From JABWBD01 sp040768665 (GTDB lineage Bacteria; Planctomycetota; Planctomycetia; Pirellulales; Thermoguttaceae), in assembly GCA_040768665.1 (NCBI GenBank), contig JAXGMN010000034.1, positions 62,001 through 126,000 of the forward strand: a stretch of 64,000 bases of DNA, in the 5' to 3' direction. The stretch's first letter is position 1. Each line of letters opens with the position of its first letter. Of this stretch, positions 17,353 to 27,398 are shown piece after piece. The notes under the pieces are model-generated. The model was given only the letters and a program-made list of their open reading frames with translations, was not told where the DNA came from and searched no databases. The translations under genes and the position numbers were made by a program.

Positions 17353-20300
17353 GTGGCAACGAAATTCAGAACAGTATGGTTGTTGGCATGGCTGTGCATC
17401 GGCACACTGGGCGCGTTTGGCCAATTCGACGCCGGGACACTGGCTTCGCTCTCGGCCGAAGCGGAGGCGAAATCACCCGAGGTCGTCCTGATTCTGGTCG
17501 ACGGGCGCGAGAACGAGATGTTTACCCGGAAAGTCACCTACGAGCCGGGAATGGACATCTACGACATCCACCTGGCACACCTCTCCGGCAAGTATTTCCT
17601 CTGGCAGGTGAACTTCGGTGACAGTCCGATGATCGAGGACGCTATCTTCACCCTCTGCCTCGATACCGATCGCAGTGACGACACCGGCGTCAAGACCGAG
17701 GAAGCATCCTCGCCCCGGCGCGGCACCGATCTGGAGGTTACTGTCAAGCAGGGCAATGCGATCGCCCGAAACTGGAATGCCGACGGCACCGAAGGCGGTT
17801 CGCAGGAGATTCCCTGGTTCAAGAAGGAGAGCTCACTCTGTTTCGTGACCTGGTTGCCGGTCGAGCCGGTGAAGGGCACGGTATCGTTCGCCATGGCCGC
17901 CGAATGCCACTCGCCGACCACGTCCGAGAAGCCCGTCCCCGCGATGAAGGATACGACCCGCAAGGCGGTGATCCACCGATTCCGGCTCAACCCGCCGGAC
18001 GACCCGCGTCTTGACCTGGACGATGACGGAGACGGTCTCAGCAATCGCGTCGAGCGAGACTTCTCAACCGATCCGAAGACTGCCGACGTCCTCATTCCGG
18101 TCATCGCGGACCGTCTTCTTCCGGAGAAGCGCCGGGGGGAGGCGTCTTATGTGGCGGGTATGGACATCCTGGAGGTGGCGGCCTGCCATGTCGCCGAAGA
18201 CCGTTACCTGTTTCGGGCAACCTTCGCCGGCCCACCGCCGCTGGACGCGATGACAGGCATCATCTACCTCGATGTGGACGACGACCGGAAGACGGGGCGG
18301 CAGATGGGCGAGACGAGCAGCATCACGGGCTGCGATGTCATGCTGGGCTTTTCGGCCGAAAAAGCCTCGCTTGGCCTGCACGGCGTGCAGGCCGACGCCT
18401 GCGGAGACGGCAAGCTGCGCTTTGCCGCCAGTGGCAATCAACTCTATTTCTGCGCCGACTTGCCCATCAAGACCACTCCGGCAGGAGCGGAGTTTGGTGT
18501 CTCCATGCTGACGCATACCGCGGGCACCCCCAAGCCTCCGATGAGCGACAGCACTCAGCGTGTGGAGGTCAGGGGCTTTGCCTTGAAGACAGGAACCAAG
18601 ATCGCGCGGTCGACCGGCTGGCAAGCCGTCGGCGGAACCAGCCGCGCGTACGGCCTGGATGTCATCCGGCCCCGGTTGTGGGCCCCGGCGACGGTCGCCA
18701 TCGAGTACGACAAGCTCGAGCTGAGCGGGTTCGACATCGACTACTACACGACCCTCGAATACGGCCACATCAAGCCCTTGCGTCCGGAGGCGACGGCGGC
18801 ATGCCCTGCCCCTAAAGGAAGATTCCATGCCGGCTTCATGATCTTCGACCGCCGCGACTATGGAGCGAAGGTCGGGATCCGCATCGATGGCGTGGAGAAA
18901 GGGTCGGCGGCCATCAACGCCGCCAACAACAACTATTGGCTCTACTGGCTGGATGAGGCCGTTGATTTCCAAGGCGGGGAACTGGTCGAACTGGTCGCCC
19001 TGGCCGGGACTGCGCCGCTGCCAATCAACTACCTGCTGTTCATGGCCGACCCTCCGCGGCCGAAAGAGCAGTCCTCGACGGTCGACAGCCTGGCCTTCCG
19101 CGTGAGCCCGGACGAGTCGGGAGATGTGCGTCTGTCCTGGATCAGCGAAAACCCGGTGCCCACGCGGCTGGAGTACGGGGTCGGCGAGTTTTCTCGGGCC
19201 TACGAGTCTCCCGGCTTGACGCTGCTGCACCGAGCCTTGCTACAGGGCCTCGACAAGGACAAGCAATACCAGGCACGAGCCGTTGGCCGGGACTTGCAGG
19301 GCAAGCCGGTCTATAGCCAGACCATCCGCTTTGCACCGGTGCGTCCCCCGATTCCGCCGAGCGGCGCCGAGACCGGTCGGATCCCGCTGGTGCTCAGCAA
19401 CCCGCATCCGACCCCGGCCAAGCGGTGGCTGGTGCGCAGCGGTGTGCCGTTCCCGCAAGGGGGCTTGGGCTCGGCGCGGAATGTCCAGCTTCTGGCCAAC
19501 GGTGAGCCGGTGCGGGCGACGATCCGCGAAACCGCCTGGTGGCCCGACTACAGCGTCAAGTGGGTGATGGTGACGTTCGTGGCGGATTGTCCGGCCCAGG
19601 CCAAAGTCCACTATGAACTCCAGTACGGGGCCAAGGTGCAAGCACCGGCGCAGGAAGAGCAGGCCCTGGCGCGGCCGGACGGCGGCGGCGGTGTGGCCAT
19701 CGACACCGGCGCGGCGAGCTTTCGGATTTCGCCGCAGGGCGAACTGCTGCTGGCCGACGGCAAGCCGGTCCGCACCCATGCCCGACCCTGTGAGGGCAAG
19801 GCCGTGGCGACCGGTGCGACGCCCGCGGCAGTCACGGTCTGCGACAACGGCCCGGACTACGCGCAGGTCAAGAGCGTGGTCGAGTTCGCGGGGGCAGATG
19901 GGTCGCCGGCGTTCTCCATCACGGCACGCTACGAGTTCTGGTCCGGCTCCCCATTGGTGAAGCTGTCGCACAGCTTCCTCGTGCAGGGGAAAGCGGCGCA
20001 GAGCAACTTCGAGGAGATCTACCTCGACATTCCGCTCGCCGGCCAGGCATGGCAGGCGGAGCTCAACGACGGCAAGAGCGTCGAGTTGAAGTCGGACGAC
20101 AACCTCTACCAGCGCGAGTTCAAACACTATGTGCTCAACGGCGGGGAACCGGTGGACGGACGCTTCAGCGGCCAGTTCCGCAGCGGCACGCAACTGATCG
20201 TCCTGCGACAGTTCTGGGAACTCTATCCCAAGGGGTTCCGGGTCGGCGCCGACGGCGTCAAGCTCGACCTCTGCCCGGAGTTCGCGGCGGGCTACTACGA

Positions 20301-21696
20301 CAGCTTCCCCTTCGACGTCAACAGCACCAAGTACTATTTCTATCTGCGCGACGGGCACTACACGTTCCGGCGCGGTCTGCGCAAGACGCACGAGCTGCTG
20401 CTGGGAACGGTCGCCGACGCAGCAGCAGCCCGGGCGGCCGCCAACGCTTTCCAGAGGCCGCTGCTGGCAACGGCGCCGCCAGACTGGTACTGCAACTCCG
20501 GCGCGTTTTACTGCGTGGCGCCTCGCAATGAGGCGATGTTCGCCAGCTATGAAAGCAATGTCGACCGAAATGTGGCGGCCTACCGCCCAAACCGCGAGAA
20601 ACGGGGCGACTATGGGATGCTGAACTTCGGCGACTGGTTCGGCGAGCGGGGCGTCCATTGGGGAAACGGCGAGTATGACAACGCAGCCGCCTTTCTCCTG
20701 GAATACATCCGCTCCGGCAACGAGGAGGCCTACCATCTGGCCGCCGAGGCGGAGAAACACAACCGTGATGTCGATATCGAGAACTGGGTTCCGGGCAACG
20801 GGCCCGTGGGCAAGGTCTATATCCACCAGGTCGGCCACCATGGCGGCTATTACCCCACGTCTCCCAAAGGCGCGGATGCGTGGAACAGCGGCGGCGGCAG
20901 CGCCACGCACTCGTGGAGCGAAGGGCATTTGTGGTATTACTTCCTCTCCGGCGAGGAAGACGCTCGCATCGCGGGTCTGGGCACGACGGACTACCACATC
21001 GCGACCGGCCATGCCAACTATTACCACCTGGCCGGCGAGCTCCGCAATCCGGCCTGGCGCATGATCATGGACGCGGCCGCCTATTCGGCCACTTACGATC
21101 CCGCCTATCTCAATGCGGCGAAACTCATTATGCGCACGGTGTATACCTACCAGGACAAGATTCCTCGCCCTATGCCGGACTATCAAGTCGAGCCGGGGCG
21201 CACGCAGCAGGTCGGCGGCTGGAGCCGCATGCTGGTGCCGGGGCATTGCCATTGCGAGCCCAGGCACCGAGGCAACGCCAATTTCATGGTCGCGCTGCTC
21301 TTATCGGGCATCAAGTACTACCACGAAATGACCGGCGAACCGGAGGCGAAGGAGGCCTTGATCGCGGGCGCGTACTACCTCCTGGACGAGTGTTACTCGG
21401 AAGACCATGCGGGCTTCCGCTATACTTCCTGCCCGAAAATGAAGTACAGCAGGGGCACGATTCCCTACATGGTCGAGGGTATCGCACGTGCCTATCTGTG
21501 GACGGGCGACAAGCGCTTCGCGCATCCGCTGACCGTGGCATTGCCCCTCGGCCAGCGCGGCTCGGATTATGGCAGCGGCTCCTATTACCGCGGCGGTCCG
21601 CGGGTGCTGGCCGACATGCAGGCTCTGGGCTTGCCCTGGGGTACGGACTCACCGAAGGTCGATCCACCCGAGCGCCACCCGACGACTTCACCGTGA
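17353..21696 (+). CDS. Giant secreted exo-rhamnogalacturonan lyase-like (PL26/PcRGLX-type) fusion protein
   Basis: About 1447 aa from the GTG at 17353, chosen because a purine-rich stretch precedes it and the signal peptide (VWLLAWLCIGTLGAFG) follows; a GTG at 17314 is also possible. The N-terminal 680 residues hold repeated sandwich domains, a calcium-type motif DDDGDGLSNRVERD (about residue 227) and a fibronectin III-like segment (about 580-660). From about residue 680 the protein matches the three-part PcRGLX/YetA fold: a first domain (IPLVLSNPHPTPAKRWLVRS), a middle beta-sandwich, and a C-terminal alpha/alpha toroid (SATHSWSEGHLWYYFLSGEE). The likely role is cleavage of rhamnogalacturonan or a similar polymer outside the cytoplasm. 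It precedes the LamG gene by a few bases, so the two probably form an operon. Confidence 0.78.
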   Translation: MATKFRTVWLLAWLCIGTLGAFGQFDAGTLASLSAEAEAKSPEVVLILVDGRENEMFTRKVTYEPGMDIYDIHLAHLSGKYFLWQVNFGDSPMIEDAIFTLCLDTDRSDDTGVKTEEASSPRRGTDLEVTVKQGNAIARNWNADGTEGGSQEIPWFKKESSLCFVTWLPVEPVKGTVSFAMAAECHSPTTSEKPVPAMKDTTRKAVIHRFRLNPPDDPRLDLDDDGDGLSNRVERDFSTDPKTADVLIPVIADRLLPEKRRGEASYVAGMDILEVAACHVAEDRYLFRATFAGPPPLDAMTGIIYLDVDDDRKTGRQMGETSSITGCDVMLGFSAEKASLGLHGVQADACGDGKLRFAASGNQLYFCADLPIKTTPAGAEFGVSMLTHTAGTPKPPMSDSTQRVEVRGFALKTGTKIARSTGWQAVGGTSRAYGLDVIRPRLWAPATVAIEYDKLELSGFDIDYYTTLEYGHIKPLRPEATAACPAPKGRFHAGFMIFDRRDYGAKVGIRIDGVEKGSAAINAANNNYWLYWLDEAVDFQGGELVELVALAGTAPLPINYLLFMADPPRPKEQSSTVDSLAFRVSPDESGDVRLSWISENPVPTRLEYGVGEFSRAYESPGLTLLHRALLQGLDKDKQYQARAVGRDLQGKPVYSQTIRFAPVRPPIPPSGAETGRIPLVLSNPHPTPAKRWLVRSGVPFPQGGLGSARNVQLLANGEPVRATIRETAWWPDYSVKWVMVTFVADCPAQAKVHYELQYGAKVQAPAQEEQALARPDGGGGVAIDTGAASFRISPQGELLLADGKPVRTHARPCEGKAVATGATPAAVTVCDNGPDYAQVKSVVEFAGADGSPAFSITARYEFWSGSPLVKLSHSFLVQGKAAQSNFEEIYLDIPLAGQAWQAELNDGKSVELKSDDNLYQREFKHYVLNGGEPVDGRFSGQFRSGTQLIVLRQFWELYPKGFRVGADGVKLDLCPEFAAGYYDSFPFDVNSTKYYFYLRDGHYTFRRGLRKTHELLLGTVADAAAARAAANAFQRPLLATAPPDWYCNSGAFYCVAPRNEAMFASYESNVDRNVAAYRPNREKRGDYGMLNFGDWFGERGVHWGNGEYDNAAAFLLEYIRSGNEEAYHLAAEAEKHNRDVDIENWVPGNGPVGKVYIHQVGHHGGYYPTSPKGADAWNSGGGSATHSWSEGHLWYYFLSGEEDARIAGLGTTDYHIATGHANYYHLAGELRNPAWRMIMDAAAYSATYDPAYLNAAKLIMRTVYTYQDKIPRPMPDYQVEPGRTQQVGGWSRMLVPGHCHCEPRHRGNANFMVALLLSGIKYYHEMTGEPEAKEALIAGAYYLLDECYSEDHAGFRYTSCPKMKYSRGTIPYMVEGIARAYLWTGDKRFAHPLTVALPLGQRGSDYGSGSYYRGGPRVLADMQALGLPWGTDSPKVDPPERHPTTSP

Positions 21697-21735
21697 ATCT
21701 CGATGTGCCGTAGCCTCCTTCCCCAGAGCCCTGCC

Positions 21736-24700
21736 ATGCGTAGAACGATTCGCGCCGTCTTCCTGATCATCTGCTGCCTTGTCCGGCTGCCGCTCGCCGT
21801 ACAGGCTTCGCCCCTGGAGCCGTTCCAACCGGATGAGCACACCCTTCTCCTGTATCACTTCGACGAGGGCCAAGGCTCCGTGGCCAAGGACGCCAGCCCT
21901 CATGGCTGCGACGGCGAGGTCCGCGGCGCCCGCTGGGAGACCGGCAAGTTCGACGGGGCGCTGGCGTTCGACGGACGGGACGACTGCGTGTTTCGTGAGG
22001 TAACCGAGTCGATCGAAAACGTGAAGGCGATCACGGTCGAGTGCTGGTTCAAACAGGAGAACCCCGAGGGGCGGCAGTTCCTCGTAGGCAAAGACGTAAC
22101 GTTCCACTTCGATCTCACCGGCGGCAGCGGCACTTCGATCTCGCTGTACAACAAGGGCGGAGCCGTCGAGAACGCCGACGGTCTGCGGCACCAGCATCTG
22201 GGGACCGCGATCGGGCCGGTCCGCTTCGGACGCTGGCACCACCTGGCCGTCACCTACGACGGTCGGCAATCGAGCTTTTTCCTCGATGGCGTGCTGAAAG
22301 GCCGCGTGGCAATGGCCAAGGATTTCCTGCTGGGTACGCGGTCGCGCGGCCTCTGGGTTGGCTGCTACGTCGGTACGGACTTCTGGTACAGCGGCAAACT
22401 CGACGAGGTGCGGGTCTCCGACTGCGTTCGCTACGACCCCGAAGGAAAGCTGCCGGTAGGCGGCCGAGCATTCGGCATGCCGCCCAAAAAAGTCATCCCG
22501 AAAGCCGTGCGGACGCCCAAACGCACGGGGGCTGCCAGACTCCAGCTCGTCTTCCAGAAATCGTTCGGCGGCAATGCGGCCGGCTGGGTGTCTCTGAAGC
22601 CGCCGGGTCGGCGGGCGGTGATCGTCGGCAACTTCCAATTGAACGATCTGGCCGAAGGGGCCGAGCAGTCCATCGAAGTGGACGTCTCCGACGAATGGGT
22701 CGGTGATGGCACCTACCTCGTCGGCCTGGAAAACACCGGCGGCGGCTACTACCGCGTGATCCGCGCTTCGCTCATCGCCGGCGAACAGCCGCCGGCCACC
22801 TGGACCGGTGCGGCCGCCTCCCGGCGCACCTTCCAGCCGCCGGTGCTCGTGCCGCTGCGCGTCGGAAAACCGGTGCAGAAGCCGGTAACTCCCTCGCGGA
22901 TCCTCCTGCTTCCCGAGGCGATCGATCGGCTGTCGGGCGAGCTGGAGATCGATCGCGACGACGCCAGCGAACCGGTCGCCTTGTTCGGCGAAGGGTTGGC
23001 CGAGTTCTGGCTGGACGCACCGCAGGAACAGGCGTACCGCGTTTACCTGCGCTACGCCGCTCCGGGCCGGCAGCCGTGCGACATCGTCGTCGACGGCGCG
23101 GACTTGAACGACTACAACATGTGCGCCCTGAACCGCACCGACAGTTCCATGCTTCGCGACGCGTTCTGGGAATACCAGGGCACGACAACCCTGGGGCCGG
23201 GCCCCAACTGGATCCGGATCCAGGATGTACTGCCGGCGATCGTTGGCCTGCGGCTGGAGCCGGTTTCCGCGTCGCCGCCGGTCGCGGTTCCCTGGTCGCG
23301 ATACGCCGTGCCCGACGGTGAATTCCTCCGCCGGGCCGGGACCTGGCAAACCGAGACGCTTTTTGGGCAGCCTGAAGGCGCATCGGTCACGCTCGACAAT
23401 GCCCAGGATCCGCCGACGTTGCGTCTGGCCGCCCAGTTTGCCAATACCAACCCGGAGGAGCTTCATGGCGGCGACGCGGTCCGGCTTGTGCATCGCGGTC
23501 AGTGGGATCTGGAGCCATTCGGACGGCTGCGGTTCCGCTTCGAAGGGCAAGGCTCAGACCACGTGGTGGCCCTTTGGGCGGTCGACATCAAGGGGATCGA
23601 AGTGCTCCTTTGGCGAGCACGAGACAAGAAGGCCGGCGCCGAGGAAGTCGCCGTACCGATTTCCTTCGAGGGCAACAACGTCTTCGATCCGGGCCACGTA
23701 GTAGCTCTCTGCCTGGAGTTGGACGAGGGGAACGTCAAGGTGGACCAGGTCAACCGGTTCACCGGCACGATCGTCGGCCCGGTCTTTGACCGCCGCGACG
23801 TGATCGTCCCGCCGGAGGGATACGTTGAAAAAGCGGCCGAGGCCCGTCAGGCGATGGCTGACGTGCTCGCACAGATCCGCGAGAAGGCCGAACCGCTGCG
23901 GGCCGTGGGTTTCCGGCCCTGGACCCAGCCCGTCGTGCCCGAGGAGCATCCGCTGTTTGCCGAAACCGAGCCAAAGCCGATCACGCGCAGGACGTTGGGC
24001 GACGTGCTGCATACAACCGGCGCGCGAAGCATCGAGGAGCGGACGCTCGACCAGTTCCATAAGCACTACGACTTCGGCGACGTCTGCTGGCCGCACATCG
24101 GCATCTGCCCTCAGCGGCAATCCTTCAAGACGGACGAAGCCTATCAGGCCGCGCTCGGACAGTTCGAGAAACGGCTGGAGGCCGTGCGCGCCCGGGGCCT
24201 GTACCTGTTCGACATCTGGGGCTACGTGCCGTTCGACGCGCGCTACCCTCATACGATCGCACCGGAGCACCACGAGATCCTGCTGCGCGTCTTCGGCGAC
24301 CGGTTCCTGGGCTACGACAACGGCGAGCAGGATGGCCGCTACATCGGCAGCTATGCGAGCCGCGGCGCGGCGACCAGCCGCAAGGAAGGCTGGGATGATT
24401 TCGTCAAGTGGGACGAACACGTCTGCGGCGACAGCATGAATTACATGAACGCCACCGGCTCGCTGAACTTCTCGCACTACTACGGCGAGCGCAACGCTCG
24501 CCTTCTGGGCCTGGAAACGGCTCAGGGACTGCCCAGCGACACGCTCCTGTTCGCCTTCCTCCGTGGAGCGGGGAAGCAGTACGGACGGCTCATCTACCAG
24601 GCCTCGTCCATCTGGAACCGTTTCGGGTACAACATGTACCACGACCGCAAGACGACAGGCAGCGGCGGCAATGCCGGCTACGGCTTCGGGCCCAACAAGG

Positions 24701-25854
24701 GTTGCTCGCGGAGCCTTCACAAGCGGCTCTTCTTCTGTGGTTATCTTGACGGGCACAGCATCTTCGGCACGGAGACCTCCCAGTTCACGGCCGACGAGGT
24801 GGCCGAGGGTGTGCCCGAGTTGAGCCCCCTGGGCCGCCAGCACTTGGAGCTTTACGAGTGGGCCTGCAAGCATCCCGAGCGCGGCGTGTTGGCGACGCCC
24901 GTTGCCTTGATGCTCGATTTCTACAACGGTTGGAACATGCCCCGGCATCTGTACCGCGGCGACCGCTACAAGATCTGGGGGAAGTTTCCCTACGACAAGG
25001 GCGACTACCTGATCGACAACGTCTTTCGGATGATCTGGCCGGGCTACGAGGACGCCAGCTACCTGCGCAACGAGCGCGGCTTTATCACGCCCACGCCGTT
25101 CGGGGATCAGTTCGACGTGATCACCAACCGCTGCCCTGCGGAGGTCCTAAAGCAATATTCGGCCGTGATGTTGCTGGGCGACGTCGAGATAACGCCCGAG
25201 GTTGCCCAGCGGCTTTCCGATTACGTCCAGGCTGGCGGCGACCTGGTGACGGACGCCCGCCATGCCCGGGCATTCCCGCCCGAGCTTACCGGAGTTCAAT
25301 TGGGTCCTCAGGCGAAGGGCTGCCTGTCCCACGTGCTTTCCCGCGGAGAGACGTTCCAGGAGCAGCCGTACGGCTACACGGTAGTGTCCCCGGCCGGGGC
25401 CCAGATGCTGGCAATCAACGAGCAGGGGCATCCGCTGGTCACCGTCCACACGGCCGGTCAGGGGCGGGTGATCGTCGGTGCGGCCGACTACTGGATGACG
25501 GACAGCCTGAGATACGAGGTCCCCGAAATCGTCAACATGGAGCCGCCCTACCAACTTCTTCGCGGTGTGCGGTCTGTGCTGGCCGGCTACTTCGACTCGT
25601 TCAACCCGGTCGAAATCGATCCGGCTGGCCTGAACGTCCACACGTGCTGCTACGACGGCGACCCGAAACGCCTTTTGGTGGGTCTGATCAACAACGACCT
25701 CTTCGCCGGCTGGCGTGGGACCCTTCGCGCACGACTCGGCGAGGTGGCTTCGGCGAAGGAGCTTTGGCGGAATAGGCGGCTCGAGGTCGGCGATCGGATC
25801 GCGTTGGAGATCCCCGCCGGGGACGTGGCGATTCTGGAAATCCGCATGAAGTGA
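21736..25854 (+). CDS. Giant secreted LamG-domain protein with glycosidase-like C-terminal half
   Basis: About 1372 aa from the ATG at 21736, which directly precedes a signal peptide (IRAVFLIICCLVRLPLAVQA); a weaker start lies 33 bases upstream. Residues about 30-240 form a LamG/concanavalin-type domain (HTLLLYHFDEGQGS, FGRWHHLAVTYDG, SGKLDEVRVSDC). Further sandwich domains follow. Residues about 760-1100 look like a TIM-barrel-type hydrolase (LYLFDIWGYVPFD, FLGYDNGEQDGRY). The segment near residue 1160 (RLSDYVQAGGDLVTDARH) resembles the trimerisation-type domain of beta-galactosidases. The family was not identified with certainty. It lies directly downstream of the lyase gene on the same strand, consistent with a shared polysaccharide-degrading role. 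Confidence 0.72.
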   Translation: MRRTIRAVFLIICCLVRLPLAVQASPLEPFQPDEHTLLLYHFDEGQGSVAKDASPHGCDGEVRGARWETGKFDGALAFDGRDDCVFREVTESIENVKAITVECWFKQENPEGRQFLVGKDVTFHFDLTGGSGTSISLYNKGGAVENADGLRHQHLGTAIGPVRFGRWHHLAVTYDGRQSSFFLDGVLKGRVAMAKDFLLGTRSRGLWVGCYVGTDFWYSGKLDEVRVSDCVRYDPEGKLPVGGRAFGMPPKKVIPKAVRTPKRTGAARLQLVFQKSFGGNAAGWVSLKPPGRRAVIVGNFQLNDLAEGAEQSIEVDVSDEWVGDGTYLVGLENTGGGYYRVIRASLIAGEQPPATWTGAAASRRTFQPPVLVPLRVGKPVQKPVTPSRILLLPEAIDRLSGELEIDRDDASEPVALFGEGLAEFWLDAPQEQAYRVYLRYAAPGRQPCDIVVDGADLNDYNMCALNRTDSSMLRDAFWEYQGTTTLGPGPNWIRIQDVLPAIVGLRLEPVSASPPVAVPWSRYAVPDGEFLRRAGTWQTETLFGQPEGASVTLDNAQDPPTLRLAAQFANTNPEELHGGDAVRLVHRGQWDLEPFGRLRFRFEGQGSDHVVALWAVDIKGIEVLLWRARDKKAGAEEVAVPISFEGNNVFDPGHVVALCLELDEGNVKVDQVNRFTGTIVGPVFDRRDVIVPPEGYVEKAAEARQAMADVLAQIREKAEPLRAVGFRPWTQPVVPEEHPLFAETEPKPITRRTLGDVLHTTGARSIEERTLDQFHKHYDFGDVCWPHIGICPQRQSFKTDEAYQAALGQFEKRLEAVRARGLYLFDIWGYVPFDARYPHTIAPEHHEILLRVFGDRFLGYDNGEQDGRYIGSYASRGAATSRKEGWDDFVKWDEHVCGDSMNYMNATGSLNFSHYYGERNARLLGLETAQGLPSDTLLFAFLRGAGKQYGRLIYQASSIWNRFGYNMYHDRKTTGSGGNAGYGFGPNKGCSRSLHKRLFFCGYLDGHSIFGTETSQFTADEVAEGVPELSPLGRQHLELYEWACKHPERGVLATPVALMLDFYNGWNMPRHLYRGDRYKIWGKFPYDKGDYLIDNVFRMIWPGYEDASYLRNERGFITPTPFGDQFDVITNRCPAEVLKQYSAVMLLGDVEITPEVAQRLSDYVQAGGDLVTDARHARAFPPELTGVQLGPQAKGCLSHVLSRGETFQEQPYGYTVVSPAGAQMLAINEQGHPLVTVHTAGQGRVIVGAADYWMTDSLRYEVPEIVNMEPPYQLLRGVRSVLAGYFDSFNPVEIDPAGLNVHTCCYDGDPKRLLVGLINNDLFAGWRGTLRARLGEVASAKELWRNRRLEVGDRIALEIPAGDVAILEIRMK

Positions 25855-26210
25855 CGGCTCTTCCAGTGCAACTGGCCGCAGGGAACCGGTACTCCCTGCG
25901 CAGGGCATGCTTGCCCTGGCACGGGGTTTGCGCAGAAAGCGACAGACGGGAAAACGGCACTACTTGCTCGGTTCTGCCGAGGGTTGCATCTCGGTAACGC
26001 TCCAACTCGCCCGTGTCTCCTGGATGACCGGCCACGCAAGCTCCGGATAGAACTGGTGCCCGCCCTCGGCTGCCCATGGACGACCGTGAAACCGAACAAG
26101 AGCGGCATTGGCTTCCGCCTATCGGTTTACAGGCAGTGAAGATCTTGCCAAGCGGTACGCGGAGTACGAGCCTCGACACACTGTGGAGAGCTTGTCAGCC
26201 TGAACGATTG
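25855..26210. other. Intergenic region between the LamG gene and the ARPP-1 terminator
   Basis: About 355 bases with no convincing gene. No RNA or mobile element was recognised here. Confidence 0.45.
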
Positions 26211-26252
26211 GAAAACGAAGAAAGCTCAACCGAACGCTCAGTCCGGTTGAGC
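26211..26252 (-). terminator. Intrinsic terminator after the ARPP-1 gene
   Basis: Read on the minus strand, a 9-bp stem (GCTCAACCG at 26224-26232 with CGGTTGAGC at 26244-26252) is followed by TTTCTTCGTTTTCC. It lies 18 bases beyond the stop codon of the ARPP-1 gene. Confidence 0.75.
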
Positions 26253-26270
26253 TTCAAACGACAGGCTCGT

Positions 26271-27182
26271 TTACCCCGCCACCACCACGCTCATGTGGAT
26301 TGGTGCCTCCTGCAACGTCAGGGCCGAGGCGTGGATCTCTTCGCCCTGCTGTGCCCGGTATTCGTCGCCTTCGCCGACTGGGTCAGCCTTCTCCCAGGAA
26401 AATCCGTCAGCCGCCCGAAGTAGTCGCTCCACCTCGGCGGATTCACACTGGACTTCCTGGGATTCCAACTCGAGAGCATCAAGGATGTAGCCCGACATGA
26501 GCCGTTCCCAGACCTTCTGGCATGTGGCTGGCTTGTCGAAAAGATCGACGGCGACGACTTTCTTGCCAATCGCCACGGCAATGCCGTTTGCCCCTTCCAC
26601 GTACTTCAGCTTCTCGCGGAATTCGCTCAAACGGTCCTCGTAGGCCGCGAAAGTGTCCGACATGGCACTGCTGTCCGATGAAGCACCCAGAGCCCGTTGC
26701 TGCCGTCGGACCTCCTCCCAGACTTTCCCTTGGTCCGAACTGTGACCACGACTCGCCTTCAGAGATCGAGCCACGGACGACTTCAGGAAATACCGCAGCT
26801 TGGACGACGAGTGGCTTCCGCTGGAACCGAAATGCCGAGATCGATACCCCCAGCGGCCCTGCTCCACGCAACTGACGGGGATCTTGGCCTTGCTCTTGGC
26901 GGCGACAAGCACCGAGGTGTTCAAGACGCGGTTCTGCTTCGCCCCGACCAATTCTTCGCCTTCGAGGAACAGCACCCGAACGTCGCCCTTGTTCTCGACC
27001 AACAGATCGGGAACGGAGCCGGATTCGGAGACCTCGGTGACGGTGACGCCGCCGGAGCCAATGCCTTCGTCGGACAACAGGTACTCCACAGGAGACACTG
27101 ATCCGTCGAACAACGGAAACACGGAGAGGGCCTGGTAGCGAACGGGATCGCCGACACGGACGTGGGGGAAGCTGACCGACAT
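26271..27182 (-). CDS. ARPP-1 (DUF6569)-family protein
   Basis: A 303-aa soluble protein. The conserved segment LFLEGEELVGAKQNRVLNTS (residues 71-90) and the following VLVAAKSKAKIPVSCVEQGR (91-110) are the hallmark of the ARPP-1/DUF6569 family. That family has been linked by comparative genomics to ADP-ribosylglycohydrolase, rhodanese-phosphatase and RNA-conflict gene neighbourhoods; its biochemical activity is not known. The start is supported by AAGGAGA nine bases upstream and the end by an intrinsic terminator. It is divergent from the Ro60 locus, the most likely functional partner here. The family call is from memory of the motif and is fairly confident; the function is not assigned. Confidence 0.75.
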   Translation of the reverse strand: MSVSFPHVRVGDPVRYQALSVFPLFDGSVSPVEYLLSDEGIGSGGVTVTEVSESGSVPDLLVENKGDVRVLFLEGEELVGAKQNRVLNTSVLVAAKSKAKIPVSCVEQGRWGYRSRHFGSSGSHSSSKLRYFLKSSVARSLKASRGHSSDQGKVWEEVRRQQRALGASSDSSAMSDTFAAYEDRLSEFREKLKYVEGANGIAVAIGKKVVAVDLFDKPATCQKVWERLMSGYILDALELESQEVQCESAEVERLLRAADGFSWEKADPVGEGDEYRAQQGEEIHASALTLQEAPIHMSVVVAG

Positions 27183-27398
27183 GGTTTGGTCTCCTTCGAA
27201 GAGAGCGGCTGGTCCACAAGTAGTAGACGCCGTTGGATTGTAACAGGTTCAGAGACAAGTCGGCATGGGACACCAGAACAGGGCAGGTGACTTGCTCAGG
27301 CTTCGTAGGTCGCCTGTCTTGAGATGCAAGATCGGTTTCCTGTTTCCACAACGCGACTCTGCATGAACCTCTGCGATTCACTTGGTGTCCCTTGTTCC

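Noticed and set aside
19240..21267. Long minus-strand open frame opposite the PL26-like gene
   Set aside because: Same effect; the plus strand has signal peptide and domain motifs.
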